From assembly GCF_026342015.1 (NCBI RefSeq), contig NZ_JAPENL010000003.1, positions 124,001 to 188,000 of the forward strand: a DNA stretch of 64,000 nucleotides, written 5' to 3'. Shown here in pieces: positions 44,605 to 54,104 of this stretch. Position numbers and translations under genes: made by a program. The stretch's first letter is position 1. Each line of letters starts with the position of its first letter. Source of the stretch: Micromonospora lupini (GTDB lineage Bacteria; Actinomycetota; Actinomycetes; Mycobacteriales; Micromonosporaceae). The notes beneath the pieces were generated by a model. The model made no database searches and was not told where the DNA came from. It saw only the letters and a list, made by a program, of their open reading frames with translations.

Positions 44605-47600
44605 TCAGCTCACGTTGGCCGGGCCGAGGACGCTCTTCAGGTCACCCATCAGCGCGGTCGTCGCCGCCACCCGGAACGGGCCCAGCCGCAGGGTGGTGGT
44701 ACGCCCGCCGTTGAGCAGCTTGATGTGCACCTCGGTGTCGCCGGGGTGCAGCACCAGGGTCTCCTTGAGCCGTTCCACGAGCGGTGGCGTGCACCTGTGC
44801 ACCGGGATGGTCAGAGTGACCGGCTTGTTGGTGGCGCTGGTGCTGACGTCCGGCATGGACATGTCCATCGCCATGATCCGTGGGGTGTCGTCGCGGCGAT
44901 CCACGCGGCCCTTGACGACCACGATGGCGTCCTCGGCGATGTACTGCCCGATCACCTCGTAGGTGTTGGGGAAGAACAGCGTCTCCACCCCACCGGCCAG
45001 GTCCTCCAGGGTGGCCGAGGCCCAGGCCCGCCCCTGCTTGGTGACCCGCCGCTGCACCCCGGAGAGGATGCCGGCGAGGGTGACGACAGCCCCGTCGGGG
45101 ACCGCGCCCTCCTCGGCCAGGGAGGCGATTGTGGTGTCGGCCGCCGCGCCGAGGATGTGCTCCAGGCCGAACAGCGGGTGGTCGGAGACGTACAGGCCGA
45201 GCATCTCGCGCTCGAAGGCCAGCTTGTCGCGCTTGTCCCACTCGCTCTCGCTGATGACGGGCATCACAGTCGTGCTGCCGGTGTCGGCGTCGCCGAAGCC
45301 GGCGCCGAAGAGGTCGTACTGGCCGACCGCCTCCTTGCGCTTGACGTCGGCGTACGCGTCGATGGCGTCGGCGTGCACCGCGAGCAGACCCTTGCGGGGG
45401 TGCTTCAACGAGTCGAACGCCCCGGCCTTGATCAGCGATTCGATTGTCTTCTTGTTGCAGACCACCGCGTCCACCTTGGACAGGAAGTCGTAGAAGTCGG
45501 CGTAGTCCCCCTTCTCCTGGCGGCACCGCATGATCGAGGCGACCACGTTCGCGCCGACGTTGCGGACGGCCGCCAGGCCGAAGCGGATGTCCTTGCCGAC
45601 CGGGGTGAACGGCCCGGCCGACGTGTTCACGTCCGGCGGCAGCACCTGGATGCGCATCCGGCGGCACTCGGACAGGTACAGCGCCATCTTGTCCTTGTCG
45701 TCACCGACGGACGTGAGCAGCCCGGCCATGTACTCGGCCGGGTAGTGCGCCTTGAGGTACGCGGTCCAGTAGGAGACCAGGCCGTACGCGGCGGAGTGCG
45801 CCTTGTTGAAGGCGTACCCGGCGAAGGGCACCAGGACGTCCCACACGGCCTGGATCGCCTCGTCGGAGTAGCCGCGCTCGCGGCAGCCGTCCCGGAACGG
45901 GATGAACTCCTTGTCGAGGATCTCCTTCTTCTTCTTACCCATCGCCCGGCGCAGCAGGTCCGCCTGACCGAGCGTGTAGCCGGCGAGGATCTGCGCGGCG
46001 CGCTGCACCTGCTCCTGGTACACGATCAGGCCGTGGGTGGGTGCCAGGATCTCCCGCAGCGGCTCCTCCAGCTCCGGGTGGATCGGCGTGATCTCCTGGA
46101 GGCCGTTCTTGCGCAGCGCGTAGTTGGTGTGCGAGTCGACGCCCATCGGGCCGGGCCGGTACAGCGCCAGGACGGCGGAGATGTCCTCGAAGTTGTCCGG
46201 CTTCATCAACCGCAGCAGCGACCGCATCGGCCCGCCGTCGAGCTGGAACACGCCCAGGGTGTCACCCCTGGCCAGCAACTCGTACGCGGCCTTGTCGTTA
46301 AGCGGCAGGCCCAGCAGGTCGAGCTTGAGGCCGTGGTTCAGCTCGATGTTCTTGACCGCGTCGTCGATGATCGTCAGGTTGCGCAGGCCGAGGAAGTCCA
46401 TCTTCAGCAGCCCGAGCGACTCGCAGGTCGGGTAGTCGAACTGCGTGATGATCGCCCCGTCGGCGTCGCGGCGCATCAACGGGATGTGCTCGATGATCGG
46501 CTCGGCGGACATGATGACGCCGGCGGCGTGCACACCTGTCTGCCGGATCAGCCCCTCGATGCCCTTGGCCGTGTCGATCACCTTGCGGACGTCCGGGTCG
46601 GAGTCGTACAGGCCGCGGATCTCGCCGGCCTCAGCGTAGCGGGGGTGCTTCGGGTCGAAGATGCCGGTGAGCGGGATGTCCTTGCCCATCACGGCCGGCG
46701 GCATCGCCTTGGTGATCCGGTCGCCCACCGCGTACGGGAAGCCCAGCACCCGGGCCGAGTCCTTGATCGCGGCCTTCGCCTTGATCGTGCCGAAGGTCGC
46801 GATCTGGGCGACCTTGTCCTCACCCCACTTGTCGGTGACGTACTTGATCACCTCACCGCGCCGACGCTCGTCGAAGTCGATGTCGACATCAGGCATCGAG
46901 ACGCGCTCGGGGTTGAGGAACCGCTCGAAGATCAGCCCGTGCAGGATCGGGTCCAGGTCGGTGATGCCCAACGCGTACGCGACGAGCGAGCCGGCGGCCG
47001 AGCCACGACCCGGCCCCACGGCGATGCCCTGGTTCTTCGCCCACTGGATGAAGTCGGCGACCACGAGGAAGTACGACGGGAAGCCCATCTGGTTGATGAC
47101 GCCCAGCTCGTACTCGGCCTGGACGACGTGCCCCTCGGGGATGCCGTTCGGGTAGCGGCGGCCCAGCCCGACGAATGTCTCCTTGCGGAACCAGGACTCC
47201 TCGGTCTCGCCCTCGGGCACCGGGAAGCGCGGCATCAGGTTGTGGAACTCGAACATGCCCTTCGGGTCGACCTTCTCGGCCACCAGCAGGGTGTTGCGGC
47301 AACCCTGCTGCCACAGCTCCGACGAGTCCACCGCGCGCATCTGGTCGGCGCTCTTGACGAAGTAGCCGCCGCCCTCGAAACGGAACCGGTTCGGGTCGTC
47401 GATGTTGCTGCCGGTCTGTACGCAGAGCAGCACGTCGTGGGCGGTGGCCTGCGCCTCGTGGGTGTAGTGCGAGTCGTTGGTGACCACCGGCGGAATGTCG
47501 AGCTTGCGGGCGATCTCGGTGAGCCCCTCACGGACCCGGCTCTCGATGGAGAGGCCGTGATCCATGATCTCCAGGAAGTAGTTGTCCTTGCCGAAGATGT

Positions 47601-48135
47601 CCTGGTAGCTCGCGGCGACCTTGAGCGCCTCGTCGAACTGGCCCAGCCGCAGCCGGGTCTGCACCGCGCCGGACGGGCAGCCGGTGGTCGCCATGATCCC
47701 CTCGGCGTGCTCGGCGATCAGCTCCATGTCCATCCGGGGCCACTTGACGTAGTGCCCCTCCATGGACGCCCGCGAGTTGAGCGTGAACAGGTTCTTCAGG
47801 CCCTGCGCGTTCTTCGCCCACATGGTCTTGTGGGTGATCGCGCCGTTACCGGAGACGTCGTCGCTCTTCTGCTCCGGCCGACCCCACTTGACCCGCGCCT
47901 TGTGATAGCGCGACTCCGGCGCCACGTACGCCTCGACGCCCAGGATCGGGGTGATCCCGGCGGCCATCGCCTGGTTGTAGAAGTCGTTCGCGCCGTGCAT
48001 GTTGCCGTGGTCGGTGATCGCCACCGCCGGCATGCCCAACCGGTTGGCCTCGGCGAACAGGTCCTTCAGCCGGGCCGCTCCGTCGAGCATCGAGTATTCC
48101 GTGTGCACGTGCAGATGCGCGAACGAATCGGCCAT
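44605..48135 (-). CDS. dnaE: DNA polymerase III subunit alpha
   Basis: This 1176-residue replicative polymerase has the PHP domain (HLHVHTEYSMLDG; AITDHGNMHG), the C-family palm with catalytic aspartates in PDVDIDFDE, and conserved GPGRGSAAGSLVAY. It also has the tandem helix-hairpin-helix region (near VGANVVASIM) and the OB fold (VVTLAGILSGVQRR). Length matches DnaE1. It is presumably essential, and its presence argues that the surrounding region is core chromosome and not a mobile island. It is a single gene with a terminator downstream. Confidence 0.97.
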   Translation of the reverse strand: MADSFAHLHVHTEYSMLDGAARLKDLFAEANRLGMPAVAITDHGNMHGANDFYNQAMAAGITPILGVEAYVAPESRYHKARVKWGRPEQKSDDVSGNGAITHKTMWAKNAQGLKNLFTLNSRASMEGHYVKWPRMDMELIAEHAEGIMATTGCPSGAVQTRLRLGQFDEALKVAASYQDIFGKDNYFLEIMDHGLSIESRVREGLTEIARKLDIPPVVTNDSHYTHEAQATAHDVLLCVQTGSNIDDPNRFRFEGGGYFVKSADQMRAVDSSELWQQGCRNTLLVAEKVDPKGMFEFHNLMPRFPVPEGETEESWFRKETFVGLGRRYPNGIPEGHVVQAEYELGVINQMGFPSYFLVVADFIQWAKNQGIAVGPGRGSAAGSLVAYALGITDLDPILHGLIFERFLNPERVSMPDVDIDFDERRRGEVIKYVTDKWGEDKVAQIATFGTIKAKAAIKDSARVLGFPYAVGDRITKAMPPAVMGKDIPLTGIFDPKHPRYAEAGEIRGLYDSDPDVRKVIDTAKGIEGLIRQTGVHAAGVIMSAEPIIEHIPLMRRDADGAIITQFDYPTCESLGLLKMDFLGLRNLTIIDDAVKNIELNHGLKLDLLGLPLNDKAAYELLARGDTLGVFQLDGGPMRSLLRLMKPDNFEDISAVLALYRPGPMGVDSHTNYALRKNGLQEITPIHPELEEPLREILAPTHGLIVYQEQVQRAAQILAGYTLGQADLLRRAMGKKKKEILDKEFIPFRDGCRERGYSDEAIQAVWDVLVPFAGYAFNKAHSAAYGLVSYWTAYLKAHYPAEYMAGLLTSVGDDKDKMALYLSECRRMRIQVLPPDVNTSAGPFTPVGKDIRFGLAAVRNVGANVVASIMRCRQEKGDYADFYDFLSKVDAVVCNKKTIESLIKAGAFDSLKHPRKGLLAVHADAIDAYADVKRKEAVGQYDLFGAGFGDADTGSTTVMPVISESEWDKRDKLAFEREMLGLYVSDHPLFGLEHILGAAADTTIASLAEEGAVPDGAVVTLAGILSGVQRRVTKQGRAWASATLEDLAGGVETLFFPNTYEVIGQYIAEDAIVVVKGRVDRRDDTPRIMAMDMSMPDVSTSATNKPVTLTIPVHRCTPPLVERLKETLVLHPGDTEVHIKLLNGGRTTTLRLGPFRVAATTALMGDLKSVLGPANVS

Positions 48136-48280
48136 GCCTGGCGCCCCCCGGCGGTGTGGATCTAGGTGGTCGGAGCCGACCGGGACCTACCCTACCGAGG
48201 TGATCTCGGTGGCTCCACCGTCCGCGCCGAGGGTGGCGTCCGTCTCCTGATCGCATCCCGACAGGCATAGGCTCTTGCGC

Positions 48281-48901
48281 ATGGCGAGGTACTACGACGT
48301 ACACCCGGAGAACCCGCAGCCCCGGATCATCGGCCAGGTCGCCGACCTGATCCGCGGTGGCGGGCTCGTCGCGTACCCGACGGACTCCTGCTACGCGTTC
48401 GGCATCCAGTTGGGCAACCAGGACGGCCTGGACCGGATCCGCCAGATCCGCCGCCTCGACGACAGGCACCACTTCACCCTGGTCTGCCGGGACTTCGCCC
48501 AGCTCGGCCAGTTCGTGCAGATCAACAACGCGGTCTTCCGGCTGGTGAAGGCGTCCACGCCGGGCAGCTACACGTTCATCCTGCCGGCCACCAGGGAGGT
48601 GCCGCGCCGGATGCTGCACCCGCGCAAGCGCACAGTCGGTGTGCGCGTACCCCGGCACACAGTGACCCAGGCGCTGCTGGCCGAGTTGGGCGAGCCGCTG
48701 GTGTCGAGCACCCTGGCGCTGCCCGGCGAGGACGAGCCGATGACCCAGGGCTGGGAGATCAAGGAACGGCTCGACCACCAGCTCGACGCGGTGCTCGACG
48801 CCGGTGACTGCGGCAAGGAGCCGACGACGGTGATCGACCTGTCCGGGCCCGAGCCGGAGATCCTGCGCCACGGCGCGGGGGACGTCTCCCGGTTCGAGTA
48901 G
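48281..48901 (+). CDS. Sua5/YciO/YrdC-domain protein (threonylcarbamoyl-AMP synthase-like)
   Basis: The 206-residue protein has the YrdC fold: LIRGGGLVAYPTDSCYAFG, a KR-rich motif (RLDDRHHFTLVCRDF), TPGSYTFILPA and VGVRVPRH. YrdC/Sua5 enzymes make the threonylcarbamoyl-AMP used for tRNA t6A. This version resembles the YciO subgroup, whose role is less clear, so the t6A function is not certain. It is divergent from dnaE. Confidence 0.85.
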   Translation: MARYYDVHPENPQPRIIGQVADLIRGGGLVAYPTDSCYAFGIQLGNQDGLDRIRQIRRLDDRHHFTLVCRDFAQLGQFVQINNAVFRLVKASTPGSYTFILPATREVPRRMLHPRKRTVGVRVPRHTVTQALLAELGEPLVSSTLALPGEDEPMTQGWEIKERLDHQLDAVLDAGDCGKEPTTVIDLSGPEPEILRHGAGDVSRFE

Positions 48902-48991
48902 CGCGGGTCGGGTGACGGACCGGAGGAGGGTCGGGCAGCGCCGACGGCCGTACGCTTGAGGATCGGCACCGGCGAGCATTGGACACCCGGC

Positions 48992-49531
48992 ATGCCTGCT
49001 CCGGACGACCTCGACGCCCTGGCCCGCCGCGCCGCGCAGGGTGACCCCACGGCGCTGGACGCCCTGCTGGTCGCGGTGCGCCCGGAGGTGCTGCGGCTGT
49101 GCGCCCGGTTCCTGCCCAGCCGGGAGGACGCCGAGGAAGCCTGCCAGGACACGCTCCTGGCCCTGGCCGGCGGCATCACCCGGTTCGAGGGACGCTCGTC
49201 GTTCCGCACGTGGCTGCACCGGCTGACCGCCAACCGGGCCCGCTCGACCTATCGCACCCTGCGCCGCCGCTGTCGGCTGGAGGCCGGCGGCGTACCGCTG
49301 CCCGACCGGGCCGACCCGCGACGGACAAGCGTCGTCGCGGGCACCCGCCTCGACCTGCTCGACGCGTTCGACTCGGTCCACCCCGACCACGCCGAGGTGG
49401 TGGCCCTGCGCGACGTCCTCGGGCTGAGCTACCCCGAGATCGCGGCCCTGCTCGACGTCCCCGTGGGCACTGTGAAGTCCCGGTTGCACCTGGCCCGGCG
49501 GCAGGTCCGGCAGCGGCTCGGCGCGGAATGA
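48992..49531 (+). CDS. ECF-type RNA polymerase sigma factor
   Basis: The 179-residue protein has sigma region 2 (LARRAAQGDPTALDALL; FLPSREDAEEACQDTLLAL) and region 4 (LRDVLGLSYPEIAALLDVPVGTVKSRLHLARRQ). The two are joined by a short linker, the plan of group IV sigma factors. The ATG at 48992 is preferred to an upstream TTG. It overlaps the lipoprotein gene (ATGA); no classical anti-sigma factor with a zinc motif follows. Confidence 0.92.
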   Translation: MPAPDDLDALARRAAQGDPTALDALLVAVRPEVLRLCARFLPSREDAEEACQDTLLALAGGITRFEGRSSFRTWLHRLTANRARSTYRTLRRRCRLEAGGVPLPDRADPRRTSVVAGTRLDLLDAFDSVHPDHAEVVALRDVLGLSYPEIAALLDVPVGTVKSRLHLARRQVRQRLGAE

Positions 49532-50076
49532 GCCGGGCGTCGTTCCGCCGGCTCGTCGTCGTCCTCACTGCCACCGTGGGGGTGGCCGCCTGCGGCGCCG
49601 ACGCCGTCGCGCCACTGCCCGTCCAACCGCCCGGCCCGACCCGTTCCGCGCCGACACCGTCCGCGATCGTCGCGGCCCCGGCGACGCCCGCGCCCACCGG
49701 GTCGCCGGCCCGACCGCCGCCGCCGACAAGCGAGCCGCCGGGCGCGGCGCCGCCCCGACCAGCCACAACAAGGGGTACGCCCCGCACGACTCCCCCGCCG
49801 ACAGCCGCGACCCCGGCCTGTCAGGGCGCGGTCCGCTACGACCTGCCGCTCGCCGAGACCGAGGTCGAGCTGCTGACATCGCTCTGCTTCGCCACCGGCG
49901 CGGTGCTACGGATTCAGGGCATCGGGCCCGGGCTCGTCACCGTGGACCGCCCGGAGCTGGTCTCCCAGCAGTACGAGGCGGGCGTGGTGGACATCCGCTT
50001 CGTCCGCACGGGCACCGTCGCCGTGACGATCCCCCAGGAGGGTCGGGAGCACACCATCACCGTGGTGGTCCGCTAG
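49528..50076 (+). CDS. Lipoprotein encoded with the ECF sigma factor
   Basis: The 182-residue protein has an N-terminal signal with a lipobox-like VAAC (Cys22), so it is probably anchored to the outer face of the membrane. A long Pro/Thr/Ala linker (about 25-95) follows, then a beta-rich C-terminal domain with two cysteines (TPACQGAVRYDLPL; LCFATGAVLRIQG). It is translationally coupled to the sigma gene. The family is not recognised; it may report cell-envelope state. Confidence 0.75.
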   Translation: MSRASFRRLVVVLTATVGVAACGADAVAPLPVQPPGPTRSAPTPSAIVAAPATPAPTGSPARPPPPTSEPPGAAPPRPATTRGTPRTTPPPTAATPACQGAVRYDLPLAETEVELLTSLCFATGAVLRIQGIGPGLVTVDRPELVSQQYEAGVVDIRFVRTGTVAVTIPQEGREHTITVVVR

Positions 50077-50276
50077 CCGGTGGGTCGGCGCCGGGCCCGG
50101 AGGAACTCGGCGGCGGCGACCCCCAGCAGCACCAGACCGGCGGCGACGCTCACCGCCAGGCCGGACAGGTGCGGCGCGACCGGGGCGAGAGCGATCGTCA
50201 CGACGACGCCGACGACGTGGGACAACGGCAACCGCTTCGGCGTGCGGATCGGCGCTCGACGCGTGCCGCCCGTCAT
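50073..50276 (-). CDS. Small membrane protein
   Basis: The 67-residue protein has a basic N-terminus, two hydrophobic helices (about 19-34 and 40-58) and a basic tail. Its TAG stop overlaps the stop of the convergent lipoprotein within CTAG. No family is recognised. Confidence 0.55.
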   Translation of the reverse strand: MTGGTRRAPIRTPKRLPLSHVVGVVVTIALAPVAPHLSGLAVSVAAGLVLLGVAAAEFLRARRRPTG

Positions 50277-50346
50277 CGGCTCGCCTCCTGCGCCACGGTG
50301 ACAGCTTCACACCCCAGGGGTCGCCGCCGGGCGCGTTCAGCCGCAC

Positions 50347-51777
50347 CTACCGCAGGCGCACTCCGCCGAGCAGGGTGTCCACGAAGTCTTGCCCGCTGTC
50401 CGCAGGCGGGGCGATCTGCACGTACACCAGGGCTCGTCGGGCGGGATGCAGGCCCGCCGACTCGACGATGCTCGGCCGGCCCCGGTCGCAGCGGTACGTC
50501 ACCACAGTCCACTCGACGCCCGCCTGCCTGGTGGTGCGTGCCGGGGCGGGGGCGCAGTCCCCATGCGTGCGCTCGGCCAGGAACCCGGCCGGGGTGGTGC
50601 GCGCCGCCGTGGTGGCGGAGAGGCCGACGAACGCGCCGGGCAGGCGGGGATCGGCGGCCCAGCGCCGGGGCTGCGGGGACATCACCAGCGCCGGTTCCGG
50701 ATCGCCGTCGGCGTCGTACTGCCCGGCCCAGGTGGCCCCCGTGGCGGACCAGCCCGGCGGCAGCGCCACGGTCAGCGGCCCTGTCGTGTACGTGCCGTCC
50801 CCGGGTCGACCCGACCCCGTGCCACCCGGTTCGGCGCCCACCCCACCCACCGCGACGACGGCCACGACAGCGGCCCCGGCCAGCCGCAAGCGGTACGGGC
50901 GGCGGGCCCCCGGCCGAGGCGACGGCGACCGTGCTCCTGGTGCCCGGGTGGGCGCGACGGGCCGTACCATCGGGTCGATCGCCCGGGTCAGCGCGGCCCG
51001 CAGGGCTGCGGCGTCGGGATAGCGGTCGGCCGGGTCGTACGCCGTCGCCCGCGCGAGCACCGCCGCCACCGCCGGTGGCACGTTCGCGCGGAGTCGAAGG
51101 TCCGGGGGCGGACCGGGCCGGGGCGGGTGCGCGTCCGGCGGATCGGCGGCCAGCAGCCGGATGCCGAGCCGGCCGAGCCCGTACACGTCGGCGCGGGTGT
51201 CGACCACGGCGCCCGGGTCGTCCTGCTCGGGGGCCATGTAACCGGGGGTGCCGGCCCGCGCGGTCAGCCCCGAGGCGGTGGCGAGCGCCTTGGCGAGGCC
51301 GAGGTCGGCGATCAGCACCTGTTCGGCGTCGGGGTCGTCCGGGCCTGCGGAGCGGAACAGGACGTTGCCCGGCGTGAGGTCACGGTGCACGACGCCGTGC
51401 CGGTGCAGCACGGCGACCCCGGCGCAGATCTCGCCCAGCAGCCGCAGCGCGCTCGGCGCGGGAAGGTCGCCGGCGGCGAGGCGGTCCCGCAGGCTGCCCC
51501 CGTCCGCCCAGGCCAGGACCGCGTACGGCCGGCCGTCGGGCAACTCACCGACGGTGTGCACCCGGATCAGCCGCTCGTGCTCCAGGCGGCGCAACAGCCG
51601 GGCCTCGTCGAGGAAACGTTCCCGGACCCGCAGGTCGTGGCTCCAGTTCTCGGCCAGCACCTTGATCGCCACACGCGCGTCGAGCACCGCGTCGTAGCCC
51701 AACCAGACCGTCGCGAACGAGCCGACGCCCAGCAGTCGCTCGATGGCGTAGGGCCCGATCCGCTGCGGAGCCGTCAC
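50347..51777 (-). CDS. Membrane Ser/Thr protein kinase with extracytoplasmic domain
   Basis: The 476-residue protein has a Hanks-type kinase domain (residues 8-265): glycine loop LGVGSFATVW, Lys39, catalytic HRDLTPGN (Asp133), DLG at 158-160 in place of DFG, and TPGYMAPEQ. A Pro/Arg-rich linker, one membrane helix (about 303-320) and a beta-rich outer domain of about 150 residues follow. The outer domain is not PASTA; it may sense an unknown envelope signal. The start is GTG. Confidence 0.9.
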   Translation of the reverse strand: MTAPQRIGPYAIERLLGVGSFATVWLGYDAVLDARVAIKVLAENWSHDLRVRERFLDEARLLRRLEHERLIRVHTVGELPDGRPYAVLAWADGGSLRDRLAAGDLPAPSALRLLGEICAGVAVLHRHGVVHRDLTPGNVLFRSAGPDDPDAEQVLIADLGLAKALATASGLTARAGTPGYMAPEQDDPGAVVDTRADVYGLGRLGIRLLAADPPDAHPPRPGPPPDLRLRANVPPAVAAVLARATAYDPADRYPDAAALRAALTRAIDPMVRPVAPTRAPGARSPSPRPGARRPYRLRLAGAAVVAVVAVGGVGAEPGGTGSGRPGDGTYTTGPLTVALPPGWSATGATWAGQYDADGDPEPALVMSPQPRRWAADPRLPGAFVGLSATTAARTTPAGFLAERTHGDCAPAPARTTRQAGVEWTVVTYRCDRGRPSIVESAGLHPARRALVYVQIAPPADSGQDFVDTLLGGVRLR

Positions 51778-51899
51778 CGTGTCACCCCCGGCCAGGACGG
51801 TCTCTGCACAGTAGACCGGGCCGGTCGGGAACCCGACGAACCGCTGACCCCTGCGCGGTGACTAACAGGGCAGGAGACCCATCGCCGAAGGAGCACACC

Positions 51900-52499
51900 A
51901 TGAACCGTCCCTCGATCCTCCGCACCGCCACCGCGCTGACGCTCAGCACGCTCGTCGCGGTGACCACCGCGGGACCGGCAGCGGCGGCGCCGCTTGTCGG
52001 CGGCGCCACGTCCGCCTCGGCGGGCGGTCCGCTCGCCACCGCCGTCGGGCACAGCCACCCGCAGGTCCTCAGCGTCGGCGGCGCCGGCGTCTACCGGATC
52101 GGCGCCAGCCTGGCCGCGCTCACCGCAGCCGGCCGCATCGACTGGACCGCCCCGGGTTGCGACGGGGTGGTGCACGCCGGCGTGACCGGTTCCTGGGCCG
52201 GTGTTCTCCTCCTCGCCTTCCGCGACGGTCGACTCGTGGAGGTCGGTACGGCCACCGCACCGCCACAGTCGCCGGCCGGGGCCCAGGTCGGCATGTCCTT
52301 CGCCGAGTTGGAGGCGATCTACGGCACGCGCGGGTCGCTGATCCGCAACGACGCGGGGAACGCCGAGGCGTACCTGGTTCGCGTCGGGTCGCGGGTGGAG
52401 TTGTTCACCGGCCACCCGATCCGGCCGGGCGTGGGCTACTTCCAGGTCGGGCCGGCCAGCTTCGTCGAGCTGAACTTCCGCCAGGGCGCGGCCTGCTGA
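51900..52499 (+). CDS. Secreted uncharacterised protein
   Basis: The 199-residue protein has a signal peptide (about residues 1-31, ending GPAAAA). Its mature part includes VYRIGASLAALTAAGRIDW and GAQVGMSFAELEAIYG, the latter resembling small repeats found in secreted actinobacterial proteins. GAAGGAG precedes the ATG. It is closed by the hairpin at 52511-52546. The function is unknown. Confidence 0.75.
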   Translation: MNRPSILRTATALTLSTLVAVTTAGPAAAAPLVGGATSASAGGPLATAVGHSHPQVLSVGGAGVYRIGASLAALTAAGRIDWTAPGCDGVVHAGVTGSWAGVLLLAFRDGRLVEVGTATAPPQSPAGAQVGMSFAELEAIYGTRGSLIRNDAGNAEAYLVRVGSRVELFTGHPIRPGVGYFQVGPASFVELNFRQGAAC

Positions 52500-52510
52500 T
52501 TCGGCCCGGC

Positions 52511-52546
52511 CGCGGGGCGTCCGGCGTCTGCCGGGCGCCCCGCGGC
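52511..52546. terminator. Hairpin terminator after the secreted protein gene
   Basis: A 16-bp stem with one T-G pair (52511-52526 with 52531-52546) closes on GTCT, 12 bases after the stop. Confidence 0.75.
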
Positions 52547-52592
52547 GCGTACCGGACCGGACAGAGGCTGGGCGGACACGATGATGTCGTAG

Positions 52593-52622
52593 TGGACAAC
52601 ACTGTGTGGCACACAGTATAGT
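52593..52622 (+). promoter_or_regulatory. padR promoter with embedded operator, leaderless start
   Basis: TGGACA (-35, 52593-52598) and TATAGT (-10, 52617-52622) are spaced 18 bases. The spacer holds the perfect palindrome ACTGTGT-GGC-ACACAGT (52601-52617). The padR ATG at 52630 lies where transcription should begin, so the message is probably leaderless and PadR would shut its own promoter. Confidence 0.75.
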
Positions 52623-52629
52623 GTGACAC

Positions 52630-52971
52630 ATGGTTAGCGAGGATGTTCTACGGACGCACCTCCAGGAGCTGCGTCGAGGCACCGTCGTGGTGGCCAGCCT
52701 GGTTGCGCTCCGCCGACCGGACTACGGCTACGCACTGCTGCAACGGCTCACCGACCACGGCTTCCCGGTCGACGCCAACACGCTCTACCCACTGCTGCGC
52801 CGCCTGGAGGACCAGGGCCTGCTGACCAGCGAGTGGAACACCGAGGAGAGCCGGCCGCGCAAGTTCTACCGGACCAGCGACGAGGGCGAGTCGATGCTGA
52901 ACCGGCTCCTCGACGACCTCGCCGCCGTACAGACCTCCATCACCGGGCTGATCCAAGGAGTGGACCGATGA
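52630..52971 (+). CDS. PadR family transcriptional regulator
   Basis: The 113-residue protein has the PadR winged helix (LVALRRPDYGYALLQRL; VDANTLYPLLRRLEDQGLL; RKFYRTSDEG). It is coupled to the next gene by ATGA overlap and preceded by its own operator. It probably controls the membrane protein and perhaps the nearby ABC exporter. Confidence 0.92.
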   Translation: MVSEDVLRTHLQELRRGTVVVASLVALRRPDYGYALLQRLTDHGFPVDANTLYPLLRRLEDQGLLTSEWNTEESRPRKFYRTSDEGESMLNRLLDDLAAVQTSITGLIQGVDR

Positions 52972-53915
52972 ACACCCTGACCGACCGCTACCTTGCCGCC
53001 ACCCTGCGCTCGGTGCCCGCGCAACGTCGCGACGAGATCGCCACCGAGCTGCGCGCCTCGATCGAGGACATGATCGAGGACCGGACCGGGGGCGGCGAGG
53101 ACACGGCGGCCGCCGAGCGAGAGGTGCTCACCGAGCTGGGCAACCCCGACGAGCTGGCCGCCCGCTACGCCGACCGCCGGCTCCAGCTCATCGGCCCGAC
53201 GTACTACCTGGTCTGGCTGCGGCTGCTGAAGCTGCTGCTCAGCTTCATCCCGGCGCTCGCCGGCACTGTCGTCGCGGTCGTCGCGGTCGCCGAGGGCAGG
53301 GGCTTCGGCGCCATCGGACCGGGCCTCGTCGTCGCCCTGCACGTGGCCGTGCACATCAGCTTCTGGCTCACCCTGACCTTCGTCCTCATCGAGCGGGCCC
53401 AGCCCACCGCCGACCTGCCCGAGTGGAACGTCGACGAGCTGCCCGACGTCCCCGCGCACCGCGGCATCTCGCTCGTCGACACCATCGCGTCGGTGGTGAT
53501 GCTTGTGGTGACCATCGGCTACCTGCCGTTCCAGCACTACCAGTCCTGGGTGCACACCACCGACGGCGACAACATCCCCCTGCTCGACCCGGCGCTCTGG
53601 TCGTTCTGGCTGCCGGCGCTGATCGTCGTCCTGGTCGCCGACGTGGTGTTCGAGATCGTCAAGTACCGGATCGGGCGCTGGACCTGGCCGCTGTTCGCGG
53701 TGAAGGCGCTGCTCAACCTGGCGTTCACGGTGCCGCTGATGTGGCTGGCCCTCTCCGACGCGCTGCTCAATCCGGCCCTGGGCGAGCGGCTGACCTGGCT
53801 GGCGGACGCGGACAACCGCGGCCTCCTCAACGCCCTCATCGCGCTGGGCGCCGCCGTGGTGCTGGTGTGGGACCTGGTCGACACGGCCCTCAAGACCCGC
53901 CGCCAGGCGACCTGA
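52968..53915 (+). CDS. Membrane protein with HAAS/permease-prefix-like N-terminus, PadR partner
   Basis: The 315-residue protein starts with a helical soluble region (TDRYLAATLRSVPAQRRDEI; EREVLTELGNPDELAARYADR), the kind that commonly follows PadR genes. About six membrane helices follow. It has no transporter motif. It shares this plan with the protein at 19600-20976. It probably acts in membrane stress or transport, together with PadR. Confidence 0.82.
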   Translation: MNTLTDRYLAATLRSVPAQRRDEIATELRASIEDMIEDRTGGGEDTAAAEREVLTELGNPDELAARYADRRLQLIGPTYYLVWLRLLKLLLSFIPALAGTVVAVVAVAEGRGFGAIGPGLVVALHVAVHISFWLTLTFVLIERAQPTADLPEWNVDELPDVPAHRGISLVDTIASVVMLVVTIGYLPFQHYQSWVHTTDGDNIPLLDPALWSFWLPALIVVLVADVVFEIVKYRIGRWTWPLFAVKALLNLAFTVPLMWLALSDALLNPALGERLTWLADADNRGLLNALIALGAAVVLVWDLVDTALKTRRQAT

Positions 53916-54104
53916 GCGAACCCGTCAGACGGCGGCCCGGCGCGGACACCGCGTCGGGCAGCCGCACGTCGGCGCGCTGTCACCGCAGGTCCGTCCGGAT
54001 AGCGGACGCGGCGGACGACGGGGCATCGTTCCCGGATGACCGGGGCACAGCGCGACGAGCCCGCCGGGATCGCCGGGACGACACGCTCGATCTAGCGTGT
54101 ACGC

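Noticed and set aside
44725..48165. A 1146-codon open frame antisense to dnaE
   Set aside because: It mirrors dnaE codon for codon, has no recognisable domain, and is explained by GC-rich third positions that remove stop codons on the opposite strand.
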